A DNA stretch of 64,000 nucleotides from Bos javanicus (taxonomy: Eukaryota > Chordata > Mammalia > Artiodactyla > Bovidae). The notes beneath the pieces were generated by a model, which worked only from the letters and a program-made list of their open reading frames with translations, was not told the DNA's origin and made no database searches. The translations under genes and the position numbers were made by a program. Location of the stretch: the NCBI RefSeq assembly GCF_032452875.1, contig NC_083897.1, forward strand, positions 12,134,854-12,198,853, given 5' to 3'. Positions 1-12,960 of the stretch are shown here, in pieces (position 1 is the first letter of the stretch; each line of letters begins with the position of its first letter).

Positions 1-121
1 CAGGGAACTAGATCCTGCATAACTGTAGGGTGTGGCCTAAAAAAAAAAATCTACTCTCTTAAAAATACTGAATCTGAAGAAAAAAAATGCTGAATGTCTA
101 TGCTGTACACCTAAAACACAA
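1..121 (+). repeat. SINE tail and old L1 3' end
   Basis: Bases 1-40 resemble the distal part of a CHR-like tRNA-derived SINE (GGGAACTAGATCCTGCAT). Bases 85-121 resemble the terminal part of a mammalian L1 3' UTR (GCTGTACACCTAAAAC), interrupted by the BovB that follows. Confidence 0.45.
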
Positions 122-905
122 TCAGATCAGATCAGATCAGTCGCTCAGTCGTGTCCGACTCTTTATGACCACATGAATTGCAGCACGCCAGGCCTCCCTG
201 TCCATCACCAACTCCTGGAGTTCACTGAGACTCATGTCCATCGAGTCAGCGATGCCATCCAGCCATCTCATCCTCTGTCATCCCATTCTCCTCCTGCCCC
301 CAATCCCTCCCAGCATCACAGTCTTTTCCAATGAGTCAACTCTTCGCATGAGGTGGCCAAAGTACTGGAGTTTCAGCTTTAGCATCATTTCTTCCAAAGA
401 AATGCCAGGGCTGATCTCCTTCAGAATGGACTGGTTGGATCTCCTTGCAGTCCAAGGGACTCTCAAGAGTCTTCTCCAACACCACAGTTCAAAAGCATCA
501 ATTCTTCGGCACTCAGCCTTCTTCACAGTACAACTCTCACATCCATACATGACCGCTGGAAAAACCATAGCCTTGGCTAGATGGACCTTTGTTGGCAAAG
601 TAATGTCTCTGCTTTTGAATATGCTATCTAGGTTGGTCATAACTTTTCTTTCAAGGAGTAAGCCTCTTTTAATTTCATGGCTGCAGTCACCATCTGCAGT
701 GATTTTGGAGCCCCCCAAAATAAAGTCTGACACTGTTTCCACTGTTTCCCTATCTACTTCCCATGAAGTGGTGGGACCGGATGCCATGATCTTCGTTTTC
801 TGAATGTTGAGCTTTAAGCCAACTTTTCACTCTCCACTTTCACTTTCATCAAGAGGATCTTTAGTTCCTCTTCATTTTCTGCCATAAGGGTGGTGTCGTG
901 TATAT
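122..905 (-). mobile_element. BovB LINE, 5'-truncated
   Basis: Minus-strand copy with the 3' end at left, marked by a short ATCAG tandem (122-141) and the BovB end motif. The minus strand encodes the C-terminal part of the reverse-transcriptase ORF (169 open codons, 278-787, starting MASGPTTSW), then loses frame. It ends at right at the region just after the YADD active site. BovB is an RTE-clade LINE thought to have entered ruminants by horizontal transfer. Confidence 0.9.
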
Positions 906-2085
906 CAACTATAATTTTTTTTAAAGATCATAGAAAGCTATAAAAATTCAAGAAAAACGTTAATTAAGAAATAAGGCAGTATAATAGAAGACATAGCTAG
1001 ACTAGGAATTTTTGGTGACTACTAATCTATGTAGAACTGAAACTATAGCTGCATTTCGAATGCTGATTTCATTCTGATGAACTTTTTCTTTGAATTTTAC
1101 AGGTGTATTAAGGACGTGTGTGAAGGTTTGCACTGCAGGAAAGTGCTATGACAAACTAAATGGTTAACAGTCAATGAATGTTTAAGTAAACTATGGCATA
1201 TCAGTAAAATGGAAAACAGTATGACCATTAAATATGAAAGGAAATTATGTTGTGCAGTTTCATGGAAAATCTGTAATAGCTTAAAAACAAACAAAAGAAA
1301 CAGGAATGTAATTGTAATTCTAACAATATGTAATTTTTAGTTCTAAGGGAAAATCACTCACAAATGATTGTTAGAATAGTGTGACTGTGGGAGAAAGAGA
1401 ATAGGCGTTATACTATGATTAAGTAAGATTGCTGTATAAAATTTTATTAGATAATACAGTTCTAAGTTGTAGATGAACATAGCTGATACATATACATATG
1501 GAAAAACAAATAAAAAACTCATATATATTCCATGTATATATGTACATGAAATATATGTTTGTGTGTATATATATATATATATACACACACAAAAAAAAAT
1601 TATTCTGTGCAGAAAACATATAAATATGATGAAAAGGCTTATAGTAAAAAAACTAAATCCACAGTTTGTAAAGATTTATGTACAGTTTACTAGAACTATT
1701 TTATGCCAGACCCACCAAAAGATACAGATTCTAGTATCAATATACAACTTCTCCCACCTAAAGCATCACTTATCTCGGTACAATAATCCATAGAAAGAAA
1801 AATTTACAAAATCTTAGTGACAAACATCAATAAACAGTTATTTTTGCTCTCATATCTATGAGTCATCTGGGTGTTTCTGCTGATTTAGAATGAATTCAAC
1901 TGGTACCACCGATGCCCCTTCTGTGTGTCTTTCACACACTACCAGCAGGCAAGCCAAGACAAATTTTTGAAAGAAGAGCTGTTCATGAGGCATCATGTGA
2001 TCTAGGATTGGAATGGGCACACTTCTACTTCTATTTACTGGTCAACTCACAGGTAAAACATTAGTCATGATACTGTTAAATAGTA
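906..2085. other. AT-rich DNA, no gene recognised
   Basis: No supported coding frame. It contains a simple TG/TA/CA microsatellite near 1558-1590. The remainder is unclassified, probably old decayed repeats. Confidence 0.5.
1558..1590. repeat. (TG)n(TA)n(CA)n microsatellite
   Basis: A compound dinucleotide run: TGTGTGTA, then about 11 TA units, then CACACACA. It is self-complementary, and short antisense frames over it (rich in Y, I, H and T) are artefacts. Confidence 0.85.
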
Positions 2086-2302
2086 GCTGCTGCTGCTGCT
2101 TAGTCACTTCAGTTGGATCTGTCTCTTTGTGACCCTATGGACTGTAGCCTGCCAGGCTCCTCTGTCCATGGATTGTCCAGGCAAAAATACTGGAGTGAGT
2201 TGCCATTCCCTTCTCGAGGGGATCTTCCCACCCCAGGAATTGAACCCATGTTTCCTGCATTGCAGGCAGATTCCTTATCACTGAGCCACCAGGAAGCCCA
2301 TT
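2086..2302 (-). mobile_element. Bov-tA SINE
   Basis: Minus-strand Bov-tA: BovA body, then the tRNA-Glu-like head ending GGAAGCCCA. The 3' end (left) carries a CTG run (2088-2101), the usual simple tail of this family. Confidence 0.9.
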
Positions 2303-2482
2303 AAATGGTAAGGCTGAATTTATTCAGGAATATCTTGATAGGTATAGAGATTAATGCAGTATAGTTTTGTAGTAGGGCAGTGATACTGAACTCAACTTTA
2401 AATACAACAAGCAGATTTATAGCCAAAGAGCAAATTTTGGGTGGGGAATTGGTAGCTGGATTACTAAGAGGGTAGGGCAGAT

Positions 2483-2705
2483 GTAAAGAACTGACTCAAT
2501 GGAAAAGGCCTTGATGCTGGGAAAGATTGAAGGCAGGAGAAGGGGATGACAGAGGATGAGATGGTTGGATGGCATCACCAATTCGATGGACATGAGTTTG
2601 AGCAAGCTCCAGGAGTTTGTGATGGACAGGGAAGCCTGGTGTGCCACAGTCCATGGGGTTGCAGAGAGTCAGACATGACTGAGAAACTGAACTGAACTGA
2701 ACTGA
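2483..2705 (+). mobile_element. BovB LINE 3' fragment
   Basis: Plus-strand terminal 220 bases of BovB, ending in the diagnostic ACTGA tandem tail (about 2683-2705). Only the last codons of the ORF remain. Confidence 0.85.
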
Positions 2706-3420
2706 GGGCAATTCTCACTAAACTGACCTAATAGGTGATTGCATATCTCATGGGAAAGGGTGCAGGATGAGGACACTGATTAAAAATTGAGGTTTGGGGA
2801 TTCTGGTTAAATCAGCTTGATGGGATTCTTGCTAAAACTGGGCTCTTGAGGACATGCATGATAACGGGGCCTAGAATTTGGTCACTGAGAGAGTCCTCGT
2901 CATAGGTAATGAGAATGGCTTGGATTGCAAGGGTGGAAGAACAGACATCACCCTTTAAAAGGAGCAACTTGAAAATAACAATGGAAAGGGCTCGAATACA
3001 GAGATGGTGGAAGAATTAGGGGAATTTTACAATTAGTCTACATTTTTACAATTAATTTACTACCCTGAAGAATGGTAGTCATTTTTAACCAGTGTGGTTC
3101 AAGAAATTGCAATTTTTCAAGTTCAACTTGAATAATCATTTAGGTCTGTCACATCACTGTATGATGGTGCTTTGTAAGTCATGGGTCCTGGACTTCAAAT
3201 ATTCTGTTTTAAAATTGTTAGAGTTTTTTTCTTATAAAAGTCACGTGAACCTGAATACTCAGGTCTTTGAGTTAATGAGAGTTAAGCCTCTGGAAGCAGA
3301 CTGGGTAGCATTGCGTTTGGAAGTGTCATTAACTAACTTCATGGCAACAGACAAGCACTGTCATCTAGAAAATAAAAATAATAAAAATAACTAACGTATA
3401 GTATTGTTTAAATAAAAGTT
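2706..3420. other. Unclassified non-coding DNA
   Basis: No recognised repeat. A 100-codon plus-strand frame at 3092-3394 has no family resemblance and ends in a low-complexity Lys/Asn run, so I do not call it a gene. Confidence 0.4.
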
Positions 3421-3628
3421 GAGCTTCCCTAGTGGCTTACAAGGTAAAGAATCCTCGTGCAGTGTGGGAAAACTGGATTCGATCTCTGGGCTGAGAAAAT
3501 TCCCTGGAGGAGGGCATGGCAACCCACTCCAGTTTTCTTGCCTGGAGAATCTCCATGGACAGAGGAATCTGGTGGGCTACAGTCCATAGGGTCACAAAAA
3601 GTCAGACATGGCTGAGCACACCACAAGT
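3421..3628 (+). mobile_element. Bov-tA SINE
   Basis: Plus-strand copy: degenerate tRNA-like head (GCTTCCCTAGTGGC) with a B-box-like GGATTCGATC, then the BovA body ending GTCAGACATGGCTGAGCAC. Confidence 0.9.
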
Positions 3629-4616
3629 AAAGGTCATACGGCAAGAAAAGAATTTAACAAAATGCAATATGAGCACTAAATGAAGGTTATTTTAATGTCT
3701 AACATCACAATAGTTTAGAAAGTTTTAATGTCACTAAAAATCTAAATTTTTTACAAACTTCCCCTTCCCACTATTTCTAGGAAGTTTACGTTTCCATAGA
3801 TCTGTCTAGGTTTTGTTTGTGCTCTGAAATAGCATCATTTTCAAGGCCTGTGTTCACTCTGTTGCAAGTCATTTTTGACATCTTCTGACCAGCTACTTTC
3901 AGACTGATGAATCCCCATTGGAAATCTCTAAGTCTCTTTCAGAATTCATCCCTAAATTCCCAACAGTGATAACTGACAACTGTAAAAAATAAGTTCCAGA
4001 GATTGATCAGAGATAATATAACAGAATATCAATATAAGGACCTTAAAAATTGGACACCAGTCAGACACTTGTATTAATTTGTATTTTAACATTTTGTTTA
4101 GTATTTTATCTCTTTAATTTTACTGTTAAAATTGAAAATTATTAAAAATAAATTTAGAGGAAGTAGCCTCCATTACTATCTTTTTTTGCATAAGTAAGTT
4201 AATAGTCCTGTTTTGCAAATAACAACAAATAGTATTTTATCTCTATGTATATAATATATTCTCCCTTTTTTCTTCTTTTTCTATTTACTCTTGTCTCCAT
4301 GCTTTATACTACAGTTATTTCTCTTATTTTTCTTTTTTTTTCTTTTCCTTTCAGACAACACAGGTCTTCTGTGTTTTTAACTTATTTCAATCAGTCTTCC
4401 AGTCTTTTATTTTTTAAATTTTCTAAGATATTATCCCATTTTAAATTGTTCTCCTTTACTTCAATCGTTTGATTTTAGAAGATTGACAAGACCTGTCAAT
4501 TCTTAAAAGGAAAGAGGTAATAGGCAAAAGTTTGATTGTATGGAAGGCTGCCAGAATTAAAAGAGTGCTTCCAATGAAGGAAAAATTACAAACGAATAGT
4601 ATTTTTTCAAATAACT
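3629..4616. other. AT-rich DNA, no gene recognised
   Basis: Long T-rich tracts (about 4250-4400). The 75-codon frame at 4245-4472 is a low-complexity Phe/Leu/Ser translation of that tract. No repeat family assigned. Confidence 0.4.
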
Positions 4617-4997
4617 GTTATATATGCAGAATACATCATGCAAAATGCCAGACTGGACGAAGTCCAAGCTGGAATTAAGACTGCAGAGAGAAATATCAAT
4701 AACCTCAGATATGCAGATGACACCACCCTTATGGCAGAAAGTGAAGAGGAACTAAAGAGCCTCTTGATGAAAGTGAAAGAGAAGAGTGAAAAAGTTGGCT
4801 TAAGGCTCAACATTCAGAAAACGAAGACCATGGCATCTGGTCCCATCACTTCATGGCAAATAGATGGGGAAAAAATGAGAACAGTGAGAGACTTTATTTT
4901 GGGGAGCTCCAACACCACTGCAGATGGTGACTGCAGCCATGAACTTAAAAGATGCTTGCTCCTTGGAAGAAAGGCTATGACCAAGCCAGAGAGCACA
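4617..4997 (+). mobile_element. BovB LINE, left half of an interrupted copy
   Basis: Plus-strand BovB reverse-transcriptase segment that includes the active-site motif LRYADDT. It stops in the region following CCTTGGAAGAAAGGCTATGACC, and the same BovB resumes at 7396 after an inserted L1. Confidence 0.85.
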
Positions 4998-7393
4998 TTA
5001 AATTGAAAAATAAAAACCATATGATTATCTCAATAGATGCAGAGAAAGCCTTTAACAAAATTCAACATCCATTTATGATAAAAATTCTCCAGAAAGCAGG
5101 AATAGAAGGAACATATCTCAACATAATAAAAGCTATATATGACAAACCCACAGCAAACATTATCCTCAATGGTGAAAAATTGAAAGCATTTCCTCTAAAG
5201 TCAGGAACAAGACAAGGGTGCCCACTTTCACCATTACTATTCAACATAGTTTTGGAAGTTTTGGCCACAGAAATCAGAGCAGAAAAAGAAATAAAAGGAA
5301 TCCAAATTGGAAAAGAAGAAGTAAAACTCTCACTGTTTGCAGATGACATGATCCTCTACATAGAAAACCCTAAAGACTCCACCAGAAAACTACTATAGGT
5401 AATCAATGAATATAGTAAAGTTTCAGGGTGTAAAATCAACACACAGAAATCCCTTGCATTCCTCTACACTAACAATGAGAAAACAGAAAGAGAAATTAAG
5501 GAAACAATTCCATTCACCATTGCAACGGAAAGAATAAAATACTTCGGAATATATCTACCTAAAGAAACTAAAGACCTATATATAGAAAACTATAAAACAC
5601 TGGTCAAAGAAATCAAAAAGGACACTAATAGATGGAGAAATATACCATGTTCATGGATTAGAAGAATCAATATAGTGAAAATGAGTATACTACCCAAAGC
5701 AACTTATAGATTCAATGCAATCCCTATCAAGCTACCAACGGTATTCTTCACAGAGCTAGAACAAATAATTTCACAATTTGTATGGAAATACAGAAAACCT
5801 CGAATAGCCAAAACTATCTTGAGAAAGAAGAATGGAACTGGAGGAATCAACCTATCTGACTTCAGGCTCTACTACAAAGCCACAGTCATCAAGACAGTAC
5901 GGTACTGGCACAAAGACAGAAATATAGATCAATGGAACAAAATAGAAAGCCCAGAGATAAATCCACGCACATATGGACACCTTATCTTTGACAAAGGAGG
6001 CAAGAATATACAATGGATTAAAGACAATCTCTTTAACAAGTGGTGCTGGGAAAACTGGTCAACCACTTGTAAAAGAATGAAACTAGAATACTTTCTAACA
6101 CCATACACAAAAATAAACTCAAAATGGATTAAAGATCTAAACGTAAGACCAGAAACTATAAAACTCCTACATACTCTCCGACATACATCACAGCAGGATC
6201 CTCTATGACCCACCTCCCAGAATATTGGAAATAAAAGCAAAAATAAACAAATGGGACCTAATTAAACTTAAAAGCTTCTGCACATCAAAGGAAACTATTA
6301 GCAAGGTGAAAAGGCAGCCTTCAGAATGGGAGAAAATAATAGCAAATGAAGCAACTGACAAACAACTAATCTCAAAAATATACAAGCAACTCCTACAGCT
6401 CAACTCCAGAAAAATAAATGACCCAATCAAAAAATGGGCCAAAGAACTAGACATTTCTCCAAAGAAGACATACAGATGGCTAACAAACACATGAAAAGAT
6501 GCTCAACATCACTCATTATCAGAGAAATGCAAATCAAGACCACTATGAGGTACCATTTCACGCCAGTCAGAATGGCTGCGATCCAAAAGTCTACAAGCAA
6601 TAAATGCTGGAGAGGGTGTGGAGAGAAGGGAACCCTCTTACACTGTTGGTGGGAATGCAAACTAGTACAGCCACTATGGAGAACAGTGTGGAGATTCCTT
6701 AAAAAACTGGAATTAGAATTGCCTTATGATCCAGCAATCCCACTGCTGGGCATACACATGGAGGAAACCAGAAGGGAAAGAGACACATGTACCCCAATGT
6801 TCATCGCAGCACTGTTTATAATAGCCAGGACATGGAAGCAACCTAGATGTCCATCAGCAGATGAATGGAAAAGAAAGCTGTGGTACATATACACAATGGA
6901 GTACTACTCAGCCATTAAAAAGAATACATTTGAATCAGTTCTAATGAGGTGGATGAAACTGGAGCCTATTATACAGACTGAAGTAAGCCAGAAAGGAAAA
7001 CACCAATACAGTATACTAACACATACATATGGAATTTAGAAAGATGGTAACAATAACCCTGTATATGAGACAGCAAAAGAGACACTGATGTATAGAACAG
7101 TCTTATGGACTCTATGGGAGAGGGAGAGGATGGGAAGATTTGGGAGAATGACATTGAAACATGTAAAATATCATGTATGAAACGAGTCGCCAATCCAGGT
7201 TTGATGCACGATACTGGATGCTTGGGGCTGGTGCACTGGGACGACCCAGAGGGATGGTATGGGGAGGGAGGAGGGAGGAGGGTTCAGGATGGGGAACACA
7301 TGTATACCTGTGGCGGATTCATTTCAGTATTTGGCAAAACCAATACAATATTGTAAAGTTTAAAAATAAAATAAAATTTAAAAAAAAAAAATA
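4998..7393 (+). mobile_element. L1 LINE, 5'-truncated, inserted in BovB
   Basis: About 2.4 kb of ruminant L1 from inside ORF2 to the poly(A). Seen on the plus strand: reverse-transcriptase FADDMILY near 5337, the C-terminal part of ORF2 to the family terminus ILTHTYGI (7039), then the GGGAGGA-rich 3' UTR and an A-rich tail. ORF2 is broken by TAG at 5396-5398 and by a deletion near 6170 that shifts the frame; open pieces are 4952-5398, 5675-6208, 6225-6494 and 6434-7039. It is not mobile on its own. Confidence 0.9.
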
Positions 7394-7395
7394 AA

Positions 7396-7873
7396 AAGCA
7401 GAGACATTACTTTGTCAACAAAGATCAATGTAGTCAAAGCTATGGTCTTTCCAGTAGTCATGTATGGATGTGAGAGTTGGACCATAAAGAAAGCTGAGCG
7501 CCAAAGAACTGATGCTTTTGAACTGTGGTGTTGGAGAAGACTCTTGAGAGTCCCTTGGACTGCAAGAATATCCAACCAGTCCATCCTAAAGGAAATCAGT
7601 CCTGAATATTCATTGGAAAGACTGATGCTGAAGTTCCAATTGTTTGGCCACCTGATGCAAGGAACTGACTCATTGGAAAGGATCCTGATGCTGGGAAAGA
7701 TTGAAGGCAGGAGGATAAGGTGACAACAGAGGATGAGATGGTTGGATGGCATCACCGACTTGATCACATGAGTTTGAGCAAGCTCTGGGAGTTGGTGATC
7801 CCCAGGGATGTGTGGCTTGCTGCAGTCCATGGGTTTGAAACGACTCAAACACTATTGAGCGACTGAACTCTAC
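7396..7873 (+). mobile_element. BovB LINE, right half of an interrupted copy
   Basis: Resumes with AAAGCAGAGACATTAC, exactly where the left half at 4617-4997 stopped, and runs to the BovB 3' end (ATTGAGCGACTGAAC). Frames are broken. Confidence 0.85.
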
Positions 7874-8234
7874 TGTTGCACTCAAGAATGACAAGATCTG
7901 TCTCTCTGTGGACAAACTAAAGTAAAAATGTAAAGCAATTATTCACATAATTCTGACAAGCATAACAATGGTCTTACTTGTGAACAGTTTTCTAATTCTC
8001 TGACTCAAAAATGATGCATAATGCTTTAAAAAAAAAGTAAATTTAGAATTTTTTCTGTTTAACTGTTTAAATCTTTAGTAGGTCAAATAACCTGTTTCTA
8101 TATCCTTATCACAAACAGATAAAGGAAATTACTTGTATGAAAGTAACTACTTATATAATAGTTCAAACTTTAAAAAAATAGTTTTTGCAGAAAGCTTATC
8201 AGGTGCCATGGTAAAAATTTAAATGGATTAAATA

Positions 8235-8312
8235 TTTTAATTCTCATCATACCTCTTGGAGACAACTGCTATCACTACAGCCATTGTACAGATGAGGGTC
8301 CTAAGGCTATAT
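8235..8312 (-). repeat. MIR SINE fragment
   Basis: Contains CCATTGTACAGATGAGGGTCC, the complement of the MIR core that follows the tRNA-like part. Old and diverged. Confidence 0.55.
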
Positions 8313-8879
8313 CTTAAGCTATTCAGGCAGCTATTAGAAAATTATCATAGAATGGGTACCCTTTCTCACAGTGTTGAAGGCATCGAAGTCCAACTTCAAG
8401 ACACCAGCAGATTTGATGTCCAGTGGGGGCCATTTCTTAGTTAATAGATGGATTTCTGTTGCTGTATCCTCACATAGTGGAAGGGTTGAGATTGTTCTCT
8501 GGATCTCTTTTATACAGTGGCTAATCTCATTCATGAGAGCCCCACCCTCATGACCTAATTACTTCCTAAAGGCCCATATGAAACTACCATCATATTGGAG
8601 ATTATATTTACACATATGAATTTGGGAAGGACATAAACCTTGAGTTGATAACAGGCATTTAAGGTTAGGAAATTTTGTCAAGTTAGCTAGTCAACTAACT
8701 AGTCCCACTAAAGTGGGATCCAGAAACTTGATTTCTTTGGCACCAATAATCATGCTATTATTTTCATTAAGTGCATATATATACTCACTATGGCGGACCT
8801 TGTCAGTACCAAAGAGCAGAACATAATTACGCCAGTGTTAAACTTCCTAAGCTATCATGTGGTCTTCGCCTTTGTTTGG

Positions 8880-9065
8880 TTTTTGGCTTTACCATTTTCT
8901 AGCTATGTGATCTTCGGAAAATCATGGAAACTAACCTACTATTTACACCCTTGTCTGTAAAATAGGAATAATTACAGCACCTGTCAAATAGAATTATCGA
9001 ATTCTATTAGTTAAATAACTTAACATATACAAAACAACTTTAGCAATATGTGGCACATTGTGAAA
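8880..9065 (+). repeat. MIR SINE
   Basis: Matches the MIR core order: TAGCTATGTGATCTTCGG, then TGTCTGTAAAATAGGAATAAT, then CAGCACCTGTC. Diverged but clear. Confidence 0.65.
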
Positions 9066-9091
9066 CACTGTATGTGTCTCTCTTCATTTCC

Positions 9092-9281
9092 CTACTTGCA
9101 TAAAGAACCCACCTGCCAATGCAGGATATGCAGGTTTGATTCTTGGGTTGGGAAGATTCCTTGGAGGAGAGCATGGCAACCCACTCCAGTATTTCTTGCC
9201 TTGAGAATTCCATAGATAGAGGAGACTTTCCGGCTATAGTCCATAGGGTCACTAAGAGTTGGACATGACTTAGCAACTTAA
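9092..9281 (+). mobile_element. Bov-tA SINE
   Basis: Plus-strand copy lacking a clean head; starts near CTTGCATAAAGAACCC and runs through the BovA body to GTTGGACATGACTTAGCAAC. Confidence 0.85.
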
Positions 9282-10885
9282 CATGCATGAATGCATGCAC
9301 ATAATTTGTCTTTATCCCTCTTCAAGTTCATTTTTCCTGACTATCTCAAGTCTACTAATAAATCTGTGGAAGGCAATCTTTATCTCTGTTACTTTGTCCT
9401 TTATTTATAACTCCTCAATTTGGAGCTATAAAGTCTCTCTGTTAGTTTCAACATTATGTTTTGTATCTGAGTCTGGTTCTGATGATTGCTTCTGAAGACT
9501 GCTTTGTTTTGGGGGAGTGTGCTACTCTTACTTTTTCATATATTAATACTTCAAATTTTTGTTGTAGAAAGTTTTACATCCTGTTTAGGAGAGTAGACTC
9601 TGAGGTAATGAATTTTTAATGCCTGGATATGAGCAGCTATTTTTCTTCTCTTGAGCCTGTAATCTGTGTGGATGAGTTTATCCAGTTAGCAATTTGACTA
9701 CAATTGAGGTTTGTTGTTTCCATGATTGCCCTCAGTGCACCATAAGTTTCTAATTATTGCTGAGAAACTTGGTGTTAGGGTGTAGAGTAGTTTGCAAGAC
9801 TATGAGGAATGCCTTCAACAGGCTCATCAGTTCACTTGATACAACCAAGGAAAGAATATACTATGTTTTATATCTTTATGTATAAAAATATATTTTTTAT
9901 ATAACAATAAATCTATGAGGCTTTTTCAGTAATTATATTTTTTCATGTTTTTATTGTGGTAAGGACAGATAATATGAGACCTCTTAAATTTTTAAGTGGA
10001 TGATATAGTATTGCTAACTATAAGCACGATGTGTACAGATTATTATATCATTTTAATATATGTATAATATATAAAATTTCTTTCACAGTTTTTTGACAAA
10101 TGAAAGCAAAGATAACCATAATTTATTGTAACCTTTACAGCTTATATACAACAAAATATATGAAAATAAGAGCACAAAAAGTATGAGGGCGAGTAAAAGA
10201 AATCACACAGTTCAAAAATATTTTGTTGGTCATCTAATATTTTAATATTTTTAAATGTCCATCTTAATGAGCTAAAATTCTAATGCAATCTCTATAGAAA
10301 CTACGATAAAGTTTTAATTTTAAAAAATGCAAGTTAATTAAAACAGTGGGAAAATCCTACCATGTTAGCATGAGCCATAAGAAAGCAAGTATGATGATAT
10401 TTATATCAAAGTAGAAGTCAACAGGGAGTATGCACAAAGACATAAAAAGAAATTTTATGATAATAAGGTCAATTATTACAGTATAAAAAACTCTAAATTG
10501 TTTTTTATATTCATCTTTAACATTTGTTTCAGAGGTACACAGAACATTTGTCAGATAGAATATACGTTGCTAGAGTAAAATTTAATAAACAGAAACCTCA
10601 GTTAAATGGAGTCAGGAGACCAGAAGAGGAAGCTCTGTTGCTCTGCAGTGATAACAGAGCCCAACAAGAAGAAGAAAGACACCTCTTCTTTCCTGGCATA
10701 GACTCAGTTAATGAAAAGCCATGGACTCTTTGTTTATTCTAGACTTTCCAGTTTTCTGTTCATTTGTATAGAAGAGGCCTACTTCCCTGGCTGTTCACAG
10801 GGACTTACACTTGGCTCACTGTGGTTGCAGACAATGAATTGCAATTCTTCCCGGATCCCACATAAGCCCAAATAAATGGCAGTCT
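9282..10885. other. Unclassified AT-rich DNA
   Basis: No coding frame with support. A 72-codon frame at 10524-10742 shows no recognised similarity. No assignable repeat seen. Confidence 0.4.
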
Positions 10886-10893
10886 ATTTATTT

Positions 10894-11126
10894 GGGGGCT
10901 TCCCAGATGTCTCCCCAAGTGTCTCAGATGTAAGCAATACACCTGCCAATGCAGGAGACACAGAAGACAGGATTCGATCCCTGGGTGGGGAAGATTCGCT
11001 GGAAGAGAAATGGCAACCCACTCTACTATTCTTGCCTGAAAAATTCCATGGACATAGGAGCCTGGTGGGCTACAGTCCATGGGACCACAAAAAGTCAGAC
11101 ATGATTGGGCACAGCACAGCACAGAC
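10894..11126 (+). mobile_element. Bov-tA SINE
   Basis: Head GGGGGCTTCCCAGATG, B-box-like GATTCGATCCC, BovA body, tail CACAGCACAGCACAGAC. Flanked by an 8-bp direct repeat ATTTATTT (10886-10893 and 11127-11134). Confidence 0.9.
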
Positions 11127-11134
11127 ATTTATTT

Positions 11135-12350
11135 TAGGTCAACAGTGTATACACTACATCTCGGTCAGTTTCAAGACAGAAATCATACAGATAATATAGT
11201 TTAACCAAAATGAGATTTAACTATAAATTAATTGCAATAAAACACTTAGAAACCTTTAAGTTACTTTGAGTGAGGGAGTATAGGGAACTCTGTATTTTTC
11301 TCTCAATTTTTTGATAACCCTAAAATTACTCTTAAAATAGAAATGCTGCTAATTAAAAATAATTTAAATCATAGTAATTCTTGGCACAAACATCAATAAT
11401 TTTCTTGATAATGAAATCAATTTTCATTTAAGCCAACATTCAAAACTCATATTTCAGTAGAATTATGTGGTTTTTATGTTGGTTTGAAGAAGGATGCATA
11501 ATAAATAAAAATAAATTCAACTGATAGGGATTTTATCATCCACTCACTTTTATAATCATTTTCCAAAAAATTACCAGAAAGTTTCAATATATTTTGCCTG
11601 AAAAGTCTTCAATAAACTCACTTCTAAGCCATAAAACTGTGAAAATAGTCATTACTTTTACAAATATATTCATAAACAGATGTTTTAAGGAATGAAGTGA
11701 CTTTAAGTCAGGAAACATGCAATTTGACTGTCCCAGGGCATGAAATCTTAAGAATAAAAAAAATACATTAGATTCTGCTTCAAGGGAAGCAAAAAATATG
11801 ACTTTTGGCTCTAATTTCTTTCCATTAATTTGTTAAATATGTTGAGAGGAGACATACTTTATTTTAAAATATCCATATCTCTATAGTCAGATAATACTTT
11901 TTATAAGCAATCAGGCAATGTGTATCTCATAAATTTAATTATGCTGTTAGGTTTTGGAAACAAATTTTAAATGGGAACAGTGTTTTTGGTAGCATGGAAC
12001 CAGGGCAAAAACAGATGCAGTAACAAATCAGAGTAACAAAAGAATTTTATCTCCCATCTTTTATGAGTGTTATTTAAAAAGAAAAGTACATATTAGTGGC
12101 AAGAGCTTCTCTAGCTGCTAATCGTAGCAGGATGCTAGAAACTAATGCTAAACATATGCACATTCACCAACATGCAGGAAGCAATCTATCAATGAGGTAT
12201 TATGAGGAACTAGACTCTCAGTTTGGGAAGCCAGAAAGCTATCATTTTTCAAAGTTGAAGGGAAATTAAGGCTGAAACAACTCAAAAATCCATCATCATA
12301 AAATCCTATAGTGTATTTTTTCTGTAAATAAGGTAGAATTCCAGTTAGTT
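11135..12350. other. Unclassified AT-rich DNA
   Basis: No supported gene or recognised repeat between the two Bov-tA copies. Confidence 0.4.
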
Positions 12351-12569
12351 GTGAAAGTGAAAGTGTTAGTCCCTCAGTCATGTCCAACTCTTGCATCACC
12401 GTGGACTGTAGCATGCCACGCTCCCATGTCCATTCGGATTCTCCAGGCAAGAATACTAGAATGGCTTGCCATGCCCTTCTCCAGGGGGTCTTTCCAACCC
12501 AGGGTTCGAGCCCTGGTTTCCTGCTTTGCAAGTAGATTCTTTACCATCAGAGCCACCAGGGAAGCCCAA
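12351..12569 (-). mobile_element. Bov-tA SINE
   Basis: Minus-strand copy with a GTGAAAGTGAAAGTG tail at left and tRNA-like head (GAGCCACCAGGGAAGCCC) at right. Confidence 0.9.
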
Positions 12570-12874
12570 GAACATAGTTGTTGCACCTCCCCAAACCACA
12601 CCAAAATAAGTAATAACAACAATTTTAGAGTAGGCAGTTTGAATAACACTCTTGCTGGAAACAGAAAAAGATCTGGATAAAATATAGCTATGTGTTTATA
12701 TATTTATCTATATTTACTTACACATACATTTATATATCACTGTATCCACTGATTTGAAGGCATTTGAAAACTAACAAGGCAGAGTTTTTTTTTTTTTTCA
12801 TTTTCATGGTTAATATCTATTGAGCACTTACATGACATATCCTTTGCAAATTTTTTTACATATTTCAATTAATC

Positions 12875-12960
12875 TTTTTTTCATCTTTATTTTATTTATT
12901 TGTTTATTTAGTTTTTTATTTTATTTTTAACTTTACAATATTGTATTGGTTTTGGCAAAA
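12875..12960 (-). mobile_element. Ultra-short L1 3' end insertion
   Basis: A T-rich stretch then ACTTTACAATATTGTATTGG, the terminal 30-odd bases of ruminant L1 in minus orientation. Direct repeats TCAATTAATC at 12865-12874 and 12961-12970 mark it as a separate insertion of about 86 bp. Confidence 0.75.

Larger units (their letters stand above)
7874..9091. other. Non-coding DNA with ancient repeats
   Basis: Holds two MIR-like stretches (annotated separately). At about 8400-8660 there is an ancient interspersed repeat of uncertain family, recognisable by AATCTCATTCATGAGAGCCC and GACCTAATTACTTCC. No gene. Confidence 0.45.

Noticed and set aside
278..787. 169-codon minus-strand open frame as a gene
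   Set aside because: It is the BovB reverse-transcriptase C-terminal part, repeated many times in the window; the overlapping plus-strand frame is its antisense shadow.
5062..5349. 95-codon minus-strand frame
   Set aside because: Antisense of the L1 reverse-transcriptase region.
10894..11126. tRNA gene (A/B-box-like text in SINE heads)
   Set aside because: The head cannot form a proper tRNA cloverleaf and is followed by the BovA body; it is a SINE. The same applies to the other Bov-tA and CHR-like copies.
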